Part shown: positions 1 to 9,441 of the stretch, piece after piece
Numbering within the stretch: the first letter of the stretch is position 1
Layout: every line of letters begins with the position of its first letter
Assembly: GCA_030949995.1 (NCBI GenBank)
Contig: JAUZRY010000001.1
Coordinates: 17,501 to 56,711, forward strand
Source: Ardenticatenia bacterium
Lineage (GTDB): Bacteria; Chloroflexota; Anaerolineae; Ardenticatenales; Ardenticatenaceae
DNA length: 39,211 bases
Reading direction: 5' to 3'
Translations under genes and position numbers: made by a program
Notes under the pieces: model-generated
Database searches by the model: none
What the model was told of the DNA's origin: nothing
What the model saw: the letters and a program-made list of their open reading frames with translations, nothing else

Positions 1-341
1 GCGGGCGTTCTTCGGATGTGGGGCGATCCGGTACAGCCGCTCCGACGGTGCCTACAGTACGAGGTGCGGTCGGTGGTGGAGCTGGCGAAAAGGATCCTAC
101 CCCACTTCGAGAAATACCCCCTTGCCGGATCGAAAGGGGAGGATTTCCGCAAGTTCGCGGAGATCGTGCGGCTGGTACACGCCAAACATCACCTGAATTA
201 CCAGTACCTGCGGCACATCATCGAATTGGCATACTCGATGAATCCCTCCGGCAAGCGACGCTACAAGAAGGATGACCTCCTACGGTTGCTCGGTGAGATG
301 AAGGTATAGTCTGCGCCCTATGGAAACATAGGGAAAGCGCG
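1..341 (+). other. 3' part of a self-splicing (probably group I) intron in the 23S rRNA gene
   Basis: Conserved 23S sequence starts abruptly at 342 with AAGTTCCGACC, which matches E. coli 23S from A1952. The bases before it are not 23S: the exon should read GTCGGGT but the window has AAAGCGCG. The junction therefore corresponds to insertion after E. coli U1951, a position where bacterial group I introns are known (for example in Coxiella). G341 would be the terminal omega-G. Just upstream is a perfect 7-bp hairpin with a GAAA tetraloop (316-322 with 327-333), flanked by GCG (313-315) and CGC (338-340), which looks like a P9-type element. The intron ORF ends at 309, 32 bases before the splice site. 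The catalytic core lies outside the window, so group I is inferred from the encoded LAGLIDADG protein and the terminal G. Confidence 0.8.
2..309 (+). CDS. LAGLIDADG homing endonuclease, C-terminal part, frameshifted
   Basis: Intron-encoded DNA endonuclease that would cut intronless 23S genes and promote intron spread. The 5' end is cut off by the window edge. From 56 onward the frame beginning at 1 reads EVRSVVELAKRILPHFEKYP, the C-terminal signature of single-chain rRNA-intron LAGLIDADG enzymes. The typical preceding element, FFGCGAIRYSRSDGAY, is found at 8-55 but in the next frame (codons starting at 2). A one-base loss around 53-57 must separate the two. The endonuclease is therefore either degenerate, as is common after intron fixation, or affected by a sequence error. 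The ORF stops at 307-309, just before the P9-like hairpin. The family call is strong. Activity is doubtful. Confidence 0.85.
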   Translation, partial: GVLRMWGDPVQPLRRCLQYEVRSVVELAKRILPHFEKYPLAGSKGEDFRKFAEIVRLVHAKHHLNYQYLRHIIELAYSMNPSGKRRYKKDDLLRLLGEMKV

Positions 342-1290
<949 letters not shown>

Positions 1291-1373
1291 TGCGTTCGCG
1301 CAGGATCTCTGGGCCACACTCCAGATCAACACGATGTGCTCATTATCACATGAATAGTCCTTTTGAGGGCGAA

Positions 1374-1489
<116 letters not shown>

Positions 1490-1517
1490 TTCGCCCTTTT
1501 TTGTTTTTTCGCCCACG

Positions 1518-1551
1518 ACAGAGGGCCCTGCGCCACAGCAGGGCCCTCTGT
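1518..1551 (+). terminator. rRNA operon terminator hairpin
   Basis: A perfect 14-bp inverted repeat (1518-1531 with 1538-1551, 6-nt loop) lies between 5S and the convergent aapP gene that ends at 1579. The T-rich stretch at 1495-1508 (TTTTTTGTTTTTT) precedes it, and CGTTTC follows. It probably ends rRNA transcription and may also stop transcripts arriving from the minus-strand transporter operon. Confidence 0.8.
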
Positions 1552-1578
1552 CGTTTCCGAGCTTTCTGCCTCCGTCGG

Positions 1579-2367
1579 CTAGTGATGCAAGATCTGGGAG
1601 AGAAAGAGCTTGGTGCGCTCGTGCTGGGGGGTGGTGAAAAAGTGCTCCGGCGTTCCTTCTTCTACGATGAGGCCTGCGTCCATGAAGACAATCCGGTCGG
1701 CCACCTCCCGTGCAAACCCCATCTCGTGTGTCACCACAAGCATGGTCATCCCGGAGCGGGCCAACTCACGCATTACATCCAGCACTTCCTTGATCATCTC
1801 CGGGTCCAAAGCCGATGTGGGCTCATCGAAGAGCATGATCTTCGGCTGCATGGCCAGCACGCGCGCGATGGCCACCCGCTGTTGTTGTCCGCCGGAAAGC
1901 TGCCCAGGGTACTTGTGGGCCTGGTCCGCGATCCCAACCCGATCCAACAGCTCCATGGCTATCTTCTCGGCCTTGTCCCGTGGCCACTTGCGCACCAGCC
2001 GGGGGGCTAAGGTCACATTGTCCAGCACCGTCATGTGGGGAAAGAGGTTGAACTGTTGGAAGACCATCCCGACCTCACGACGAATGGCCTCGATGTTGCG
2101 AATGTCGTGAGTGAGCTCAATGCCATCCACCACAATGCGGCCCGCGTCATGCTTCTCCAAGTGGTTGATACACCGTACCAGGGTGGATTTCCCCGAGCCG
2201 GACGGCCCAATGATGACCACCACTTCTTGTCGCTTCACGCGCAAGGTAATGCCCCGCAGGGCCTCGAACTCACCAAAGCGTTTGCGCACGTTTTCCAGAA
2301 TAATGATGTAGTCGCCCACGTTGGCTCTCTGTACGTCCGTGGCCGCCGTTGCCTCTTGGACTGCCAT
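1579..2367 (-). CDS. aapP: Polar amino-acid ABC transporter, ATP-binding protein
   Basis: Cytoplasmic ATPase of a four-gene amino-acid importer. It has 262 residues, the usual size for the GlnQ/AapP family. Walker [10 protein letters not shown] is at about 54-62, followed by a Q-loop ([13 protein letters not shown]), the signature LSGGQQQR, Walker [13 protein letters not shown] and the switch histidine in VVTHEMGFA. The ORF is open further upstream, to 2742, but that extension overlaps aapM and has non-protein-like composition. ATG at 2367 is preceded by GGGAGG at good spacing. It is the last gene of aapJ-Q-M-P, 28 bp after aapM. The exact amino acid transported cannot be read from sequence. 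Confidence 0.93.
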   Translation of the reverse strand: MAVQEATAATDVQRANVGDYIIILENVRKRFGEFEALRGITLRVKRQEVVVIIGPSGSGKSTLVRCINHLEKHDAGRIVVDGIELTHDIRNIEAIRREVGMVFQQFNLFPHMTVLDNVTLAPRLVRKWPRDKAEKIAMELLDRVGIADQAHKYPGQLSGGQQQRVAIARVLAMQPKIMLFDEPTSALDPEMIKEVLDVMRELARSGMTMLVVTHEMGFAREVADRIVFMDAGLIVEEGTPEHFFTTPQHERTKLFLSQILHH

Positions 2368-2395
2368 GGTTGCCTCCCTTTGCTTCTCGCCTTCA

Positions 2396-3586
2396 CTACC
2401 GTGTGCCCACTCCAAGCCGTGCCTCCAAACGTCGGCTTGAATAGGACATCGCGTAGGTAAATATCCAGTAGATGGCTGCAATGAAGACGAACACTTCCCG
2501 CTGTAGGCCAATGAACTCCGGCTGTGCAATGACACTGAGGGCGATGCCCAACAGGTCCAACAGGCCCACAATGGCCACCAACGTGGTGTCCTTGAAGAGG
2601 CCGATAAATTGGCCCACAATGGCCGGTATGACTGCGCGCAGGGCTTGGGGAAGAATAATATAGCGCATGGCCTGGTAATAGTTGAGTCCCAGCGCATACG
2701 CGGCCTCATATTGGCCTCTGGGCACGCCCTGCAAGCCCCCACGCACGTTCTCAGCCAAGTACGCCGCGGAGAAGAGGGTCATGCCCACCATAGCCCGGAT
2801 CAAGTTGTCAACGCGCACTCCCTTGGGAAAGAAGAGGGGCAAAATAATTGCCGAAGCCCACAACACGGTGACCAGCGGAACACCCCGCACGCTCTCGATG
2901 TACAGAATGGAGAAGAGTTTCACCACGGGCAGCTCACTGCGCCGGCCCAACGCCAACAACACGCCGAGGGGAAATGAGGCCACAATGGCAACAATGGCCA
3001 GCAACACGGTCAGCAGGAGGCCGCCCCACTTGCTTGTGGGCACGCTGGTTAGCAGAGTACTTCCCCCCAGTCCCTTGAGAAGAAAGAGGATCACGAAGAA
3101 AGAGAGCACCCACCCCCAGACCAGAGGACGCCGGAAGCCCGTCCGCCCCATGGAGGCCAAGTGGGCCAGAATAAAGAGCGCCAATATCCCCACCATCGGC
3201 CACTTCACATTTGACGAGACCGGGAGCACAAGGAGCACCGCTCCCAGCACGCCCACAATCGCGCTGGGAGTTAGATTTCGTCCACCCCAAACGCCCCAAC
3301 TCAGGCCGGCCAACAGGCTCACCACACCCAACGACATCCAGATACGCCAGAAAGCCTCCTCCGGATAGGGGCCGACGGCGAAGAGACGGAGGTTGACCAG
3401 CACTACGTCCCATGTGGCCTCGTAGAGCGCCCACCGGAGGATCGCCCGCAAGACCACGAAGATCACTACGGTCAACACCACGGTGATCACAGCATTGTAC
3501 CAGGGCGTGAGAAGGTTGTCCTTCATCCACTCAAGCACGAGTGGTGTCACCTTTCTCTTGGGGGGCACCTCGGCTTTCGCTGTCAT
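2396..3586 (-). CDS. aapM: Amino-acid ABC transporter permease (AapM-like)
   Basis: Inner-membrane permease of 396 residues. This is longer than the usual 220-residue His/Glu permeases and typical of the AapQ/AapM subgroup, which carries extra N-terminal membrane helices. The N-terminal half has about four hydrophobic segments. The C-terminal half is the MetI-type core, with the selectivity segment [13 protein letters not shown] and the EAA loop [20 protein letters not shown] that contacts the ATPase. The start at 3586 lies 3 bp after the aapQ stop, so the two permeases are translationally coupled. They probably form the heterodimeric channel of the importer. Confidence 0.92.
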   Translation of the reverse strand: MTAKAEVPPKRKVTPLVLEWMKDNLLTPWYNAVITVVLTVVIFVVLRAILRWALYEATWDVVLVNLRLFAVGPYPEEAFWRIWMSLGVVSLLAGLSWGVWGGRNLTPSAIVGVLGAVLLVLPVSSNVKWPMVGILALFILAHLASMGRTGFRRPLVWGWVLSFFVILFLLKGLGGSTLLTSVPTSKWGGLLLTVLLAIVAIVASFPLGVLLALGRRSELPVVKLFSILYIESVRGVPLVTVLWASAIILPLFFPKGVRVDNLIRAMVGMTLFSAAYLAENVRGGLQGVPRGQYEAAYALGLNYYQAMRYIILPQALRAVIPAIVGQFIGLFKDTTLVAIVGLLDLLGIALSVIAQPEFIGLQREVFVFIAAIYWIFTYAMSYSSRRLEARLGVGTR

Positions 3587-3589
3587 CGC

Positions 3590-4774
3590 TTACCGCTCCA
3601 CCAACTTCACCCTCTGGTTGTACCAGTTCATGAACAGGGATGTCAAGAGACTGAATGAAAGATAGCTGGCCATCACCAGGGAGATGACTTCCAGGGATTT
3701 CCCAGTCTGGTTCAACACAGTTCCGGCCACGAAGAAGAGGTCTGGATACCCGATGAAGACAGCCAAGCTGGAATTCTTCGTCAGGTTCAGATATTGGCTG
3801 GTCAGAGGGGGAATGATGATGCGCATGGCTTGAGGCAGAATAATGTAGCGCATCATCTGGACATCGTTGAGGCCCAACGCCTTGGCCGCCTCACGCTGCC
3901 CCTTGCTCACGGCCAGAATGCCGCCGCGCACAATTTCGGCAATGAAGGCTCCCGTGTAGACCACCAGGCCCATGAAGAGGGCCGCAAACTCCGGCGTCAT
4001 GCGCGTGCCCCCTTGGAAGTTGAGCCCGTTCAGCTCCGGCTTGGCCACAGTCGCCGGCGTGCCCGGGGCGATGAACCAGCCCACAATTGCGAACATCACC
4101 CATGTGACCAGGGCGGCCACAATCGGGTACCCCGACTGGCCGGTCCGCTCTTCATAGTTCGTACGCCACTTGGCCACGATCAGGCCAATGACTATTCCGG
4201 CTACTACGAAACCAATCCACACGGGAAAACCGGCTTCTGGCCGAAGCCAAGGGATGGCGATTCCTCGATTGCTGAGGTAGATAGGGCCAGGGAGCTCCAC
4301 AGCTTGCCGGACGCGGGGGAACTTCAGCATAACGGCCATGTACCAGAAGAAGAGCTGAACGAGCAGGGGAGTATTGCGGATAATTTCGATGTAAGCACTG
4401 ACCAGCGTGCGCAGGAGCCAATTCGGGGAGAGCCGGGCAATGCCGCTCAGGAGCCCCAGCAGTGTGGCGCTGAGCACGCCCACGAGGCTCACCTTGAGCG
4501 TGTTCAAAATGCCGACCACAAAGGCACGTCCGTAGGAATCATCAGCAGTGTACGGAATGAGGGATTCACCGATATCGAATCCGGCGCGCTGCTGCAGGAA
4601 CCCATAACCGCCCGTCAACCCTCGGGCCCGTAGCCCTGCCTGCACATTGTTGTACAGGTAGGTGAAGACCAGCACAACGACAACGAGGAAGACAACTTGG
4701 GCGACAACAGTAAGCACTCGTTCATCGCGCCAGAAGGGAGGACGGGTGTGCTCAGTCACCGGAACAGTGGCCAT
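3590..4774 (-). CDS. aapQ: Amino-acid ABC transporter permease (AapQ-like)
   Basis: Second permease of the importer, 394 residues from ATG 4774. That start is chosen because it is preceded by GAGGTGG. An in-frame ATG at 4804 has no ribosome site. An N-terminal membrane anchor is followed by a long periplasmic loop typical of AapQ (residues about 50-85), then the permease core with EIIRNTPLLVQLFFWYMAVM and the EAA loop EAAKALGLNDVQMMRYIILP. It lies downstream of the binding-protein gene, separated by a strong hairpin (4870-4902). AapQ and AapM differ enough that a heterodimer is expected. Confidence 0.92.
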   Translation of the reverse strand: MATVPVTEHTRPPFWRDERVLTVVAQVVFLVVVVLVFTYLYNNVQAGLRARGLTGGYGFLQQRAGFDIGESLIPYTADDSYGRAFVVGILNTLKVSLVGVLSATLLGLLSGIARLSPNWLLRTLVSAYIEIIRNTPLLVQLFFWYMAVMLKFPRVRQAVELPGPIYLSNRGIAIPWLRPEAGFPVWIGFVVAGIVIGLIVAKWRTNYEERTGQSGYPIVAALVTWVMFAIVGWFIAPGTPATVAKPELNGLNFQGGTRMTPEFAALFMGLVVYTGAFIAEIVRGGILAVSKGQREAAKALGLNDVQMMRYIILPQAMRIIIPPLTSQYLNLTKNSSLAVFIGYPDLFFVAGTVLNQTGKSLEVISLVMASYLSFSLLTSLFMNWYNQRVKLVER

Positions 4775-4869
4775 GGTCCACCTCAACCGCATCTCGGGGT
4801 CCATACGTCATGGTTTCGACACGTCACGAAAGAGTCGAACCCATGTGGTTTGGCACGTTCTGGAAAATG

Positions 4870-4902
4870 CCACACGGCCCCGGGAAGCTCGGGGCCGTGT
4901 GG
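4870..4902 (-). terminator. Intercistronic hairpin between aapJ and aapQ
   Basis: Perfect 13-bp stem (4870-4882 with 4890-4902) with a 7-nt loop in the 148-bp gap between the binding-protein gene and the permeases. On the minus strand it is followed by CATTTTCC, a weak T-run. By analogy with other ABC importers it probably works as a partial terminator or mRNA-stabilising stem, so that aapJ is expressed above the membrane parts. Confidence 0.65.
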
Positions 4903-4922
4903 GTCGGCCGCAGCCACAGGTT

Positions 4923-6047
4923 TTAGCGGAACGGCGGCGAGTAGAGCAGGCCACCCCGTGTCCACAAATCATTCAAGCCGCGGGGCAACTCAAAGGGCGT
5001 GCCCGGCCCGAGGTTGCGGTCGTAAATTTCGCCGTAGTTGCCCACGTTCTTGATGACGCGGTAGGCGAAGTCGTTGGTCAACCCCAAGTTCTCACCCAGC
5101 TCGCCTTCCAGGCCCAAGAAGCGGCGGATGCCGGGATCTTCGCTGTTGAGGAAGTCATCCACGTTCTCGGAAGTAATGCCGAACTCCTCAGCCTGAATGG
5201 TGGCAAACACAGTCCACATGACCACATCATGCCAAATGGGATCACCTTGGAGCACGGCCGGCCCGAGAGGTTCCTTGGAGAGGGTGGCGTCGAGAATCAC
5301 GTGGGCCTCGGGGTCTTGGAGAAGCGATTTGCGGGAAACCAGGCCCGACTTGTCTGTCGTGACGGCGTCACATCGCCCCTCTTCGTAAGCGCCGAAGGTG
5401 TTGTCAGCCGTCTCGAAGACCACCGGGGTGTACTCAATGCCGCGGGCACGCATCTGGTCGGCCAAGTTGAGCTCGGTCGTCGTGCCGGTGGTCACGCAGA
5501 TGGCCGCACCCTGCAAATCCTCCAGCGTGGTGATGTTGTCTTCCTTGCGGACCATGATGCCCTGACCGTCGTAGAAGGTGACAACGCCGAAGTCCATCCC
5601 CACGGAGGCATCACGGGTCAACGTCCATGTGGTGTTGCGGATCAACACGTCCACCTCGCCCGTCTGGACGGCTGTGAAGCGCTCCTTGGCCGTGAGCGGC
5701 CGGAACTCCACAGCATCAGGATCATCGAAGATGGCGGCAGCCAATGCGCGACAGAAGTCGATGTCAAAGCCGGCATAGTTGCCTTCTTGGTCCAAGTACC
5801 CGAAGCCGGGCAGGTTGGCGTTGGCACCGCAAATGAGTTTACCCCGCTGTTTCACCACTTCGAGCAAGCTCCCCTCAGCAGCAGGTTGTTCCTGCTTGGT
5901 GGGCACAGGCGTGGGGGCCGGCTGCTCAGTGACCGCACCCGTCTGCTCAGTGGGGGCCGTTGTGGGCGTGGCCTGGTTTTGAGCACACGCTGTAATGACC
6001 AACAGCGCCACGACCAGCGTGATCACAGATAGGGTAAAACGCTTCAT
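4923..6047 (-). CDS. aapJ: Amino-acid ABC transporter substrate-binding lipoprotein
   Basis: Extracytoplasmic solute-binding protein of 374 residues, SBP_bac_3 / AapJ type. The signal peptide ends in the lipobox VITAC, with Cys21 as the lipidated residue. A Thr/Pro/Gln-rich tether (about 22-55) follows, then the binding domain beginning at LLEVVKQRGKLICGANANLP. Family motifs GNYAGFDIDFCRALAAAIF and TTGTTTELNL are present. The start has an excellent ribosome site (AAAAAGGAGGAGAAGC). It is first in the operon aapJ-Q-M-P. AapJ homologues bind a broad range of L-amino acids, and specificity here is not determined. Confidence 0.94.
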   Translation of the reverse strand: MKRFTLSVITLVVALLVITACAQNQATPTTAPTEQTGAVTEQPAPTPVPTKQEQPAAEGSLLEVVKQRGKLICGANANLPGFGYLDQEGNYAGFDIDFCRALAAAIFDDPDAVEFRPLTAKERFTAVQTGEVDVLIRNTTWTLTRDASVGMDFGVVTFYDGQGIMVRKEDNITTLEDLQGAAICVTTGTTTELNLADQMRARGIEYTPVVFETADNTFGAYEEGRCDAVTTDKSGLVSRKSLLQDPEAHVILDATLSKEPLGPAVLQGDPIWHDVVMWTVFATIQAEEFGITSENVDDFLNSEDPGIRRFLGLEGELGENLGLTNDFAYRVIKNVGNYGEIYDRNLGPGTPFELPRGLNDLWTRGGLLYSPPFR

Positions 6048-6448
6048 GCTTCTCCTCCTTTTTCACGTTTTGCGCCTTTGATAATTACATAGCAAGGCTC
6101 ATACCGGAAAGGTAACATCCTTCCCGTTATGCCACCTAATGCCGCTTCTCTCGGGTCGCCTGTCATCGCGCTCTGCTGTTCAGTTGTCGCCCCAGTTACA
6201 CGATGTGCCGAAGAAAACGTGGTAAGCACACAAGCGGGGATAACCTCACCAAGCTCTTACCCTCTGGGGAAACATGTACGGAGTGCTTCGCCCTCACACC
6301 GCCTGCCTCAACCTGAATACCCGCCCCACGCGTTCGCTGAGGACACGGAGGTGCTCTTCCCTGTGGCGGGCTCAAGAAAATTGTCGGCTCCGCCTCCTTC
6401 CACCGCAGGGCTGCAGAAGCACAACGGTGGTGTGCCGTCCGAGTATTG
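6048..6448 (-). other. Non-coding leader upstream of aapJ
   Basis: About 400 bp without a convincing gene on either strand, lying between the putative promoter at 6455-6482 and aapJ. Short ORFs here lack ribosome sites and protein-like composition. I recognise no known riboswitch consensus. A second, weaker promoter close to aapJ is possible: on the minus strand TATGTA (around 6088-6093) follows TTACCT by 18 bases. Confidence 0.4.
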
Positions 6449-6454
6449 TGCCAC

Positions 6455-6482
6455 AGTATAAAAGAAACCGCCCATTTGTCAA
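6455..6482 (-). promoter_or_regulatory. Putative sigma70 promoter reading toward aapJ
   Basis: On the minus strand TTGACA (6482-6477), a 16-bp spacer and TATACT (6460-6455) form a near-consensus promoter. Transcription would start near 6448 and reach aapJ after a leader of about 400 nt. It also lies just outside the decayed transposase at 6541, so it could be an outward-reading IS promoter. Confidence 0.5.
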
Positions 6483-6540
6483 AGTGGACTTGTAACTATT
6501 CAGCCTTGCCAGAATCGCGCCAATGGGTGACAATAGGGCC

Positions 6541-7310
6541 ATGACCAAATTCGTGATGTCGACCCGTGAAGCGATTCATCAAACCCACCTCGAAGGTGAG
6601 GAGACGGTCATTGCGTTGTTTGAACGGACGATTGCCCAGCTTGCAGAGCGGGTACAAAGGAGCACCGGCCGGATGTGCCGCAGGGGAAGGTGGGGATGGC
6701 GAGTCTGGATCCTCTGGGGATGCCCCTGGCCACGCTGGTGGTGGCCGGGAACCGGGCGGATGTCCCTTGTACGTCCCGTTGATCGAGCAAGCGCGCAAGG
6801 TGGTGGGCCCGGGGAAGATGTACGTGGGGGACAGCAAGATGGCGGCGCGGGCCACGCGGGCGTTCATCCATCAGCAGGGGGACGTGTATCTGTGTCCGGC
6901 CCCGTGCACTGTGGTATCGGAGGAGACCTTGGCCTGCTATGTGGCTACGGTCTCTGAGGAGGGCCGGGGCACCACCTGGACATGGGAAGGAGAGGAAGGG
7001 GAGGTCACGGAGAAGGTGGGGGAAGAGGCGCTCACCTGGCAAGAAGAGCGCTGCGTGATCCGTGAGCAGGCGGCTACCAGGAGAGCGTTGGCCCAGTTGG
7101 ACAATGAATGGACAACGCCTGGAGCAGGCCAAGCCGACTTGGAGGCGCTGAATGGGCGAGGGCGGGGCAAACGGCGCTATCGCCCCGGGAGGCGCTGGCC
7201 GCGCGGGTGGCGCCCATTATGGGGGGCGTCCACCGCGGGTGGAGCGGCGGGAGGATTGGCGGATAGGGGAGGTGAAGCGCCGGGAGAGAGTATCAAGCGT
7301 AGCAATCAGT
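6541..7310 (+). pseudogene. Decayed IS1634-like transposase remnant
   Basis: Fragments in different frames resemble the catalytic half of an IS1634/IS4-type DDE transposase. One frame (about 6696-6770) reads MASLDPLGMPLATLVVAGNR. Another (about 6770-6905) reads LYVPLIEQARKVV, then MYVGDSKMAARATRAFIHQQ and GDVYLCP, where the Asp in GDSKM is the expected second catalytic acid. A later piece near 7190 (EALAARVAPIMG) is in a third frame. At least three frame changes and the lack of a full N-terminal region show a dead copy. No terminal inverted repeats or target duplication were found by eye. The N-terminal stretch at 6541-6660 may be a different gene fragment. Confidence 0.75.
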
Positions 7311-7560
7311 GGCAATTGGCTCCATCGCCTTTTCCCTCTCAGCGCGCGATGATCAACATCACGCAAGGCATCGAAATTGAGCATAATGGGGTGGGATGAT
7401 AGAATGAGTTGTGCCGGGCCTCATGTTCCGAGGCGCAGGAGAACAACATCGCTGTGCGAGGAGATCTCATCGCTACCGACGCGACGGCCCGGGCCGAGTG
7501 TCACTGTCCCGGGGAGCACTGGCCGTGCAGATGGTCACGAGTTATTGAGGAGGAGCAACC
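7311..7560 (+). other. Intergenic region holding the promoter and 5' leader of the HD-domain gene
   Basis: No gene is supported here. The stretch contains a good promoter (7377-7405) and then about 150 nt of leader with GC-rich self-complementary stretches (for example around 7488-7520), but I recognise no known RNA family. It ends in GAGGAGGAGCAACC, the ribosome site for the next gene. Confidence 0.4.
7377..7405 (+). promoter_or_regulatory. Putative promoter for the HD-domain hydrolase / peptidase unit
   Basis: TTGAGC (7377-7382), a 17-bp spacer and TAGAAT (7400-7405) match the sigma70 pattern with optimal spacing. The predicted start is near 7412, about 150 nt before the GTG start codon at 7561. 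Confidence 0.5.
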
Positions 7561-8145
7561 GTGCACAAGACTCGCCAGGACGCATGGGAACTCGTCTGCC
7601 GTTACACCAAGAGCGAGAACTTGCGCAAACACATGTTGGCCGTGGAGGCGGCCATGCGCGCGTATGCCCGCCGCTTCGGTGAGGATGAGGAGCTGTGGGG
7701 TCTTGTGGGGCTGCTCCACGACTTCGATTACGAGCAGCATCCCACAATTCCTGACCACCCCCTGCGCGGCGCCGAGATCTTGCGCGCCGAGGGGTGGCCG
7801 GAGGAGGTGATCACGGCCATCCTGAGCCACGCCGAGGGCACCGGTGTCCCGCGCACCACCAGATTGCACCATGCCCTCTACGCCGTGGACGAGTTGACCG
7901 GCCTGATCACGGCCGTGGCCCTCGTGCGGCCCAGCAAAGACATTCGCGATGTGACCCTGAAGAGCATCAAAAAAAAGTGGAAGGACCGCCGCTTCGCTGC
8001 CGGGGTCAAGCGGGAGGAGATCGAGGCCGGCGCCCGTGACCTCGGCGTGCCCCTCGACGAGCACATTGTTTTTGTGCTCCAAGCCATGCAGGAGCACGCC
8101 GAAACGTTGGGGTTGGCGGGCGCTCGGCGCCCTTCAACGCCGTGA
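7561..8145 (+). CDS. HD-domain (HDIG-type) hydrolase
   Basis: Cytoplasmic protein of 194 residues with a metal-dependent phosphohydrolase HD fold. Visible ligand candidates are His24 (LRKHMLAVE), His53-Asp54 in GLLHDFDY, His90 (ILSHAEGTG) and Asp110 (YAVDELTG). HDIG proteins of this short, single-domain kind are common in thermophiles and usually have no assigned substrate. Nucleotide or phosphoester hydrolysis is the family expectation. It starts at GTG 7561 behind GAGGAGG. The M24 peptidase follows 33 bp downstream on the same strand, so they are probably cotranscribed. Confidence 0.85.
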   Translation: MHKTRQDAWELVCRYTKSENLRKHMLAVEAAMRAYARRFGEDEELWGLVGLLHDFDYEQHPTIPDHPLRGAEILRAEGWPEEVITAILSHAEGTGVPRTTRLHHALYAVDELTGLITAVALVRPSKDIRDVTLKSIKKKWKDRRFAAGVKREEIEAGARDLGVPLDEHIVFVLQAMQEHAETLGLAGARRPSTP

Positions 8146-8178
8146 CAGCTCCGGCGTGTTGAGAGTGGAGGCAGAGTC

Positions 8179-9273
8179 ATGTCGGCTCCCGTCCGCCTGG
8201 AACAAGTGCAAGACGCCCTTCTGAACACCGAGTTGGACGCTGTGGCCCTGATGCCCGGGCCCAACTTGGTCTACGCTGGAGGCGTGCGCCTTCACCGGAG
8301 TGAACGCCTCAACGTGCTGGTGATTCCCCGCCAAGGCACGCCACGGGCCCTCTGCCCCCGGCTGGAGGCGGCCGCTTACCGCCACTTGGACGTTCCCCTC
8401 CACACGTGGTCGGACGAGGAGGGCCCGATGCCGGCCCTTGAGCAGTTGGTGGCCGAGGCCGGCTTAGCCCGTGCTGTCTGGGGTGTGGAATACCACAACG
8501 CCTATTACGGCGAAGTGATGGCCCTGCGCCAGGCGGCACCCCATGCCCAATTTCGCCCCGCCGAGGCCGTGTTGACTCGCCTCCGCCTCATCAAAGATGA
8601 GACCGAGATTGAAGCCCTCCGGGAGGCTGCCCGTGTGACCGGCCAGATCGTTCAAGAGACCCTCGATGCTCTGCGCCCTGGCCTCACCGAGCGCGCGGTG
8701 GCGTCTCATATTCAGTCCCTCCTGTTGGCACGGGGAAGTGACGGGGCAGCATTCTCCCCCTTGGTGGCCAGCGGGCCCAACGCAGCCGATCCCCACGCCT
8801 TGCCGGGTGACCGTGTCCTGAGCAGCGGTGACGTGATCATCGTGGACTTGGGAGCCACAGTCCGCGGCTACCACGGTGACATCACCCGGTGCGCAGCCCT
8901 TCGGCCGGTGGCCTCGGAAATTCGCCGCATTTACGATGTGGTCCGCCGTGCGGCTGAGGCTGGCCGTGCGGCCGTGCGCCCCGGCGCGCGCGCCGGCGAA
9001 GTGGACCGTGCTGCCCGCCGGGTGATCGACGAGGCCGGCTACGGGGCCTATTTCATTCACCGCACCGGCCACGGCCTTGGGCTCCAAGTCCACGAGCCAC
9101 CCTACATCCACGCCGAGAATGATGAGACCTTGGAGCCCGGCATGGTCTTCACGGTGGAACCCGGCATCTACTTGCCGGGACTCGGCGGCGTGCGAGTCGA
9201 GGACGTGGTGGTGGTCAACGAACGCGGCCACGAGGTGCTCACCCACGTGTCCCGCGACCTGGTGGTCGTGTGA
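8179..9273 (+). CDS. pepQ: Xaa-Pro aminopeptidase / dipeptidase (M24 family)
   Basis: Cytoplasmic metallopeptidase of 364 residues releasing N-terminal residues before proline or cleaving Xaa-Pro dipeptides. An N-terminal creatinase-like domain (about 1-140) precedes the pita-bread catalytic domain. All five metal ligands are present: Asp223 (VDLG), Asp234 (HGD), His298 (RTGHGLG), Glu327 (TVEPGIY) and Glu341 (RVEDVV). Length and layout fit the short PepQ/PepP-like enzymes typical of thermophiles. Which substrate class it prefers cannot be told from sequence. ATG 8179 follows GGAGG. Confidence 0.93.
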   Translation: MSAPVRLEQVQDALLNTELDAVALMPGPNLVYAGGVRLHRSERLNVLVIPRQGTPRALCPRLEAAAYRHLDVPLHTWSDEEGPMPALEQLVAEAGLARAVWGVEYHNAYYGEVMALRQAAPHAQFRPAEAVLTRLRLIKDETEIEALREAARVTGQIVQETLDALRPGLTERAVASHIQSLLLARGSDGAAFSPLVASGPNAADPHALPGDRVLSSGDVIIVDLGATVRGYHGDITRCAALRPVASEIRRIYDVVRRAAEAGRAAVRPGARAGEVDRAARRVIDEAGYGAYFIHRTGHGLGLQVHEPPYIHAENDETLEPGMVFTVEPGIYLPGLGGVRVEDVVVVNERGHEVLTHVSRDLVVV

Positions 9274-9348
9274 CGCCAGAGCGGCTGTTTTGCACCAGAT
9301 CTTGCTACAAAAACAGTACATCAAATGCCTTTTTTTGTAACATCCCCC

Positions 9349-9378
9349 TTGCCAAAAGCTTTCAACCTGTGATACAAT
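9349..9378 (+). promoter_or_regulatory. Putative sigma70 promoter
   Basis: TTGCCA (9349-9354), an 18-bp spacer and TACAAT (9373-9378). It lies 63 bp before the start of the next gene in a short AT-rich island that stands out from the GC-rich surroundings. Confidence 0.65.
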
Positions 9379-9441
9379 AGGGGCAGCCACCCTCATGTAA
9401 GCCGTGCTGGACGAGGTGAGAGGAGACTTGGAGGCACACTC

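Noticed and set aside
2368-2742. N-terminal extension of the aapP reading frame
   Set aside because: It runs inside aapM in another frame; ATG 2367 has a proper ribosome site and matches family length.
7409-7560. Possible small gene upstream of the HD hydrolase
   Set aside because: The frame has Cys-rich, random-looking sequence and runs on into the HD gene out of register; no ribosome site.
9286-9340. Terminator after the M24 peptidase gene
   Set aside because: CTGTTTT/AAAACAG and TACAAAAA/TTTTTGTA pairings are AT-only and widely spaced; not a convincing terminator.
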